A stretch of 15,337 nt of DNA from Propionivibrio sp. (lineage in GTDB: Bacteria; Pseudomonadota; Gammaproteobacteria; Burkholderiales; Rhodocyclaceae), in assembly GCA_017990155.1 (NCBI GenBank), contig JAGNOM010000032.1, positions 1 to 15,337 of the forward strand. Direction: 5' to 3'. The notes under the pieces were generated by a model. It was not told the origin of the DNA, did not search any database, and saw nothing but the letters and a program-made list of their open reading frames with translations. Every line of letters begins with the position of its first letter. Position 1 is the first letter of the stretch. This document shows, piece by piece, positions 13,854 through 15,337 of this stretch. The position numbers and the translations under genes were made by a program.

Positions 13854-14762
13854 TTGGCGACGAGCAGTGGGGTAAAGCGTAGCTGGCAGCGCGTTGACGG
13901 CGTGTTGCTGCTGGACAAAGCGACCGGCATAACATCCAACTCCGCTTTGCAGGGTGCGCGCCGCTTGTTCTCGGCGGCAAAGGCTGGGCATACCGGAACG
14001 CTGGATCCGCTCGCGACGGGTTTGTTGCCGCTCTGTTTTGGTGAGGCTACAAAGTTCTCCGCTGACTTGCTCGACGCCGACAAAACCTACGAAGCTGACG
14101 TTCTGTTCGGTGTGACGACCGACACCGGGGATGCTGACGGCGCCGTCATCAGGCAGTGTCGGCCGGCCTTCGGCATATCGGATCTGGAGGCGGCGATGGG
14201 CGGCTTTCGTGGCGCCATCACTCAGGTGCCCCCGATGTATTCAGCGCTGAAAGTTGACGGGAAGCCGCTGTATCGCCTGGCACGACAAGGAATTGAAATC
14301 GAGCGTACGCCGAGGCAAGTCTCGATTCTTGAGTTGCAGCTCCTCGATTTTGCGGGAGAGCGCTGTCGTTTCCACATCTCATGCAGCAAGGGGACTTACA
14401 TCCGCACGCTCATGGAGGATATTGGTAACGCGCTGGGTTGCGGCGCGCATCTCACAGCGCTGAGACGTGTGCGTGTCGGTGCGCTGAGTATTGCCAAGGC
14501 TTTTACGCTGGATCAATTGCTCGCGCTTCCCGAAACCGAGCGCGCTATCTGTTTGTTGCCGCCTGACGCATTGTTGCAGAGTCTGCCCACCGTGCACCTC
14601 GATGAAGGCGCTTCACTCCGTTTTTGTCATGGCAATCCGGTTCAGATTGGCGTGGATGGAGTTGTGGGTAAGTGTCGCGTCTACGATACGAACCGTTTGC
14701 TGGGAGTCGGGGAGGTGGATGTGTCCGGCTCTATCAAACCCAAGCGGCTGGTGTGCGTCTGA
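13854..14762 (+). CDS. truB: tRNA pseudouridine-55 synthase
   Basis: A 302-residue enzyme that makes pseudouridine at position 55 in the T-loop of elongator tRNAs. DGVLLLDKATGITSN is the N-terminal signature and GHTGTLDPLATGLLP contains the catalytic Asp51. The blocks KTYEADVLFGVTTDTGDADG, QVPPMYSALKVDGKPLYRLARQG and CSKGTYIRTLMEDIG follow, and a short C-terminal PUA-like part includes the RFCHGNPVQI stretch. No ATG or GTG exists near the conserved start, so TTG at 13854, 2 nt after the rbfA stop, is the best initiator. This and the absence of a clear Shine-Dalgarno suggest coupling to rbfA. The 3' end holds one copy of the 14-nt repeat also found in the rpsO leader. Confidence 0.94.
   Translation: MATSSGVKRSWQRVDGVLLLDKATGITSNSALQGARRLFSAAKAGHTGTLDPLATGLLPLCFGEATKFSADLLDADKTYEADVLFGVTTDTGDADGAVIRQCRPAFGISDLEAAMGGFRGAITQVPPMYSALKVDGKPLYRLARQGIEIERTPRQVSILELQLLDFAGERCRFHISCSKGTYIRTLMEDIGNALGCGAHLTALRRVRVGALSIAKAFTLDQLLALPETERAICLLPPDALLQSLPTVHLDEGASLRFCHGNPVQIGVDGVVGKCRVYDTNRLLGVGEVDVSGSIKPKRLVCV
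14727..14740 (+). repeat. 14-nt direct repeat, copy 1 (within truB)
   Basis: GGCTCTATCAAACC encodes part of the C-terminal GSIKP of TruB. An identical 14-mer recurs 126 nt downstream in the rpsO leader. The flanking bases differ. Confidence 0.85.
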
Positions 14763-14778
14763 CTCTCCATTGCTTCAG

Positions 14779-14808
14779 TTGCGACTGACGCGTCAAACCA
14801 GCTATAAT
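14779..14808 (+). promoter_or_regulatory. Predicted sigma70 promoter of rpsO
   Basis: A perfect TATAAT (14803-14808) follows TTGCGA (14779-14784; 4 of 6 to TTGACA) with an 18-bp spacer. Transcription would begin near 14815, giving an rpsO leader of about 88 nt. rpsO has its own promoter in E. coli too, in addition to read-through from truB. Confidence 0.7.
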
Positions 14809-14845
14809 CCGCGCCTCGCTTCGCCGCGAAATATCATTTTTAACC

Positions 14846-14901
14846 TGGCGTTGGCTCTATCAAACCGGGGCTACGTCGTTTTCCAGAGAAAGAGAGTTTG
14901 A
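14846..14901 (+). promoter_or_regulatory. Structured rpsO leader with a possible pseudoknot at the start site
   Basis: TGGCGT (14846-14851) can pair with ACGTCG (14873-14878), continued inward through mismatches by G14853-C14871 and by CTC (14855-14857) with GGG (14867-14869). The 9-nt loop contains TCAAAC (14860-14865), exactly complementary to GTTTGA (14896-14901), which touches the rpsO ATG at 14903. Formation would make a pseudoknot next to the ribosome binding site, the general design used by E. coli S15 to repress its own mRNA. Fold deduced by eye. Confidence 0.45.
14853..14866 (+). repeat. 14-nt direct repeat, copy 2 (rpsO leader)
   Basis: GGCTCTATCAAACC, identical to the copy in truB at 14727. 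Here it forms the upper 5' arm and loop of the predicted leader hairpin. Confidence 0.85.
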
Positions 14902-14902
14902 C

Positions 14903-15172
14903 ATGGCGATTACTGTTGCGCAAAAAGCGCAGATCATGACCGATTATCAACGTGCTGCTGGCGACACTGGTTCCTCCGAGGTTCAGGTTGCATTATTGAC
15001 GGCGCGTATCAATGACCTCACCGGCCACTTCAAGGAGCACGTCAAGGATCACCACTCCCGTCGTGGCTTGTTGCGCATGGTGAGCCGTCGCCGCAAGTTG
15101 CTGGACTATCTCAAGGCGACGAATGTTGACTCCTATCGTGCGCTGATTCAGCGTCTCGGCCTTCGCAAGTAA
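14903..15172 (+). CDS. rpsO: 30S ribosomal protein S15
   Basis: An 89-residue protein, the same length as the E. coli protein, that binds the central domain of 16S rRNA early in 30S assembly. GDTGSSEVQVALLTARINDLTGHFKEHVKDHHSRRGLLRMVSRRRKLLDYLK is the core signature, including the conserved HxxDHHSRRGL-type segment, and RLGLRK is the usual C-terminus. The purine-rich AGAGAAAGAGAG at 14885-14896 serves as ribosome binding site for the ATG at 14903. It has its own predicted promoter and leader, and a strong hairpin follows the stop. Position after truB matches the conserved truB-rpsO-pnp order; pnp should follow beyond the window. Confidence 0.98.
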   Translation: MAITVAQKAQIMTDYQRAAGDTGSSEVQVALLTARINDLTGHFKEHVKDHHSRRGLLRMVSRRRKLLDYLKATNVDSYRALIQRLGLRK

Positions 15173-15181
15173 TTCTGCCTG

Positions 15182-15202
15182 CCGAACCGCAGTGCGGTTG
15201 GG
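15182..15202 (+). repeat. Short hairpin directly after rpsO
   Basis: AACCGC (15185-15190), loop AGT, GCGGTT (15194-15199) form a perfect 6-bp stem that extends past a G-G mismatch by two C-G pairs. No T-run follows. It may protect the rpsO mRNA 3' end or be a processing site. Confidence 0.5.
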
Positions 15203-15224
15203 AGTGCAGCGCATCCGAACACAT

Positions 15225-15270
15225 GACAGCGGCCAGTCCCGAGCGGACTGCGCCGCTGTTGTTGTATTTG
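15225..15270 (+). terminator. Terminator downstream of rpsO
   Basis: ACAGCGGC (15226-15233) and CAGTCC (15234-15239) pair with GGACTG (15245-15250) and GCCGCTGT (15252-15259) around loop CCGAGC's central bases, with one bulged C at 15251, giving a 14-bp stem. A T-rich but interrupted tract (TTGTTGTATTT) follows. This corresponds in position to the rpsO-pnp terminator known in E. coli; partial read-through into pnp is likely given the interrupted tract. Confidence 0.7.
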
Positions 15271-15303
15271 CAGTGTTTCGCCATTTCGGCGTGTTGTTGA
15301 ATT

Positions 15304-15326
15304 GCGGACCGGTGTCGTGGGTCCGC
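15304..15326 (+). repeat. Hairpin at the right edge, probably in the pnp leader
   Basis: GCGGACC (15304-15310) and GGTCCGC (15320-15326) form a perfect 7-bp stem with a 9-nt loop. A weaker CGCC/GGCG stem lies at 15279-15291. In E. coli the pnp leader carries an RNase III-cleaved stem through which PNPase autoregulates, and this hairpin could be the counterpart. No coding start is reached before the window ends. Confidence 0.4.
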
Positions 15327-15337
15327 GCGTTGAACTA

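Overview
The window is chromosomal housekeeping DNA of a GC-rich Gram-negative bacterium. Gene order (rimP-nusA-infB-rbfA-truB-rpsO, preceded by trpS-scpA-scpB-rluB), protein lengths and a tandem glycine riboswitch in front of gcvT point to a betaproteobacterium. A member of the Rhodocyclales is my best guess, but that is inferred from overall resemblance and no search was run. I see no phage, insertion sequence, CRISPR, tRNA or rRNA gene.

Region 1 (1-1591, minus strand) is a glycine-cleavage operon. A sigma70-like promoter leads into a tandem glycine aptamer, a textbook intrinsic terminator, then gcvT and the first 24 codons of gcvH, which runs off the left edge. Region 2 (1645-2424, minus) is a methylmalonyl-CoA decarboxylase gene, a crotonase-family enzyme of propionate/succinate metabolism, read in the same direction into the riboswitch promoter.

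Region 3 (2640-8386, plus) is a tightly packed seven-gene run with gaps of 2 to 22 nt or overlaps: rnm (PHP-domain RNase/phosphatase), yciO, a small M50 site-2-protease-like membrane protein, trpS, scpA, scpB (chromosome segregation) and rluB (23S pseudouridine synthase). It is probably one operon driven from the 215-bp divergent region next to the decarboxylase gene.

Region 4 (8387-14762, plus) is the conserved rimP-nusA-infB-rbfA-truB operon. Its promoter has a perfect TATAAT -10 box, and its roughly 70-nt leader ends in an intrinsic-terminator hairpin, so attenuation is likely. Region 5 (14763-15337) holds a second TATAAT promoter, a structured rpsO leader, rpsO, a strong terminator hairpin and the start of what is probably the pnp leader (pnp itself lies beyond the window).

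Much of the content serves ribosome maturation and translation: Rnm, RluB, RimP, NusA, IF2, RbfA, TruB, S15 and TrpRS. I found no wholly new multi-gene system. The observations most worth a second look are RNA-level or single-protein: a TrpRS carrying the four-cysteine pattern of iron-sulfur TrpRS enzymes, a possible S15-autoregulatory pseudoknot in the rpsO leader together with an exact 14-nt repeat of its core in truB, a mutually exclusive hairpin set in the rimP leader, and a glycine riboswitch whose inter-aptamer linker repeats an arm of the downstream terminator.
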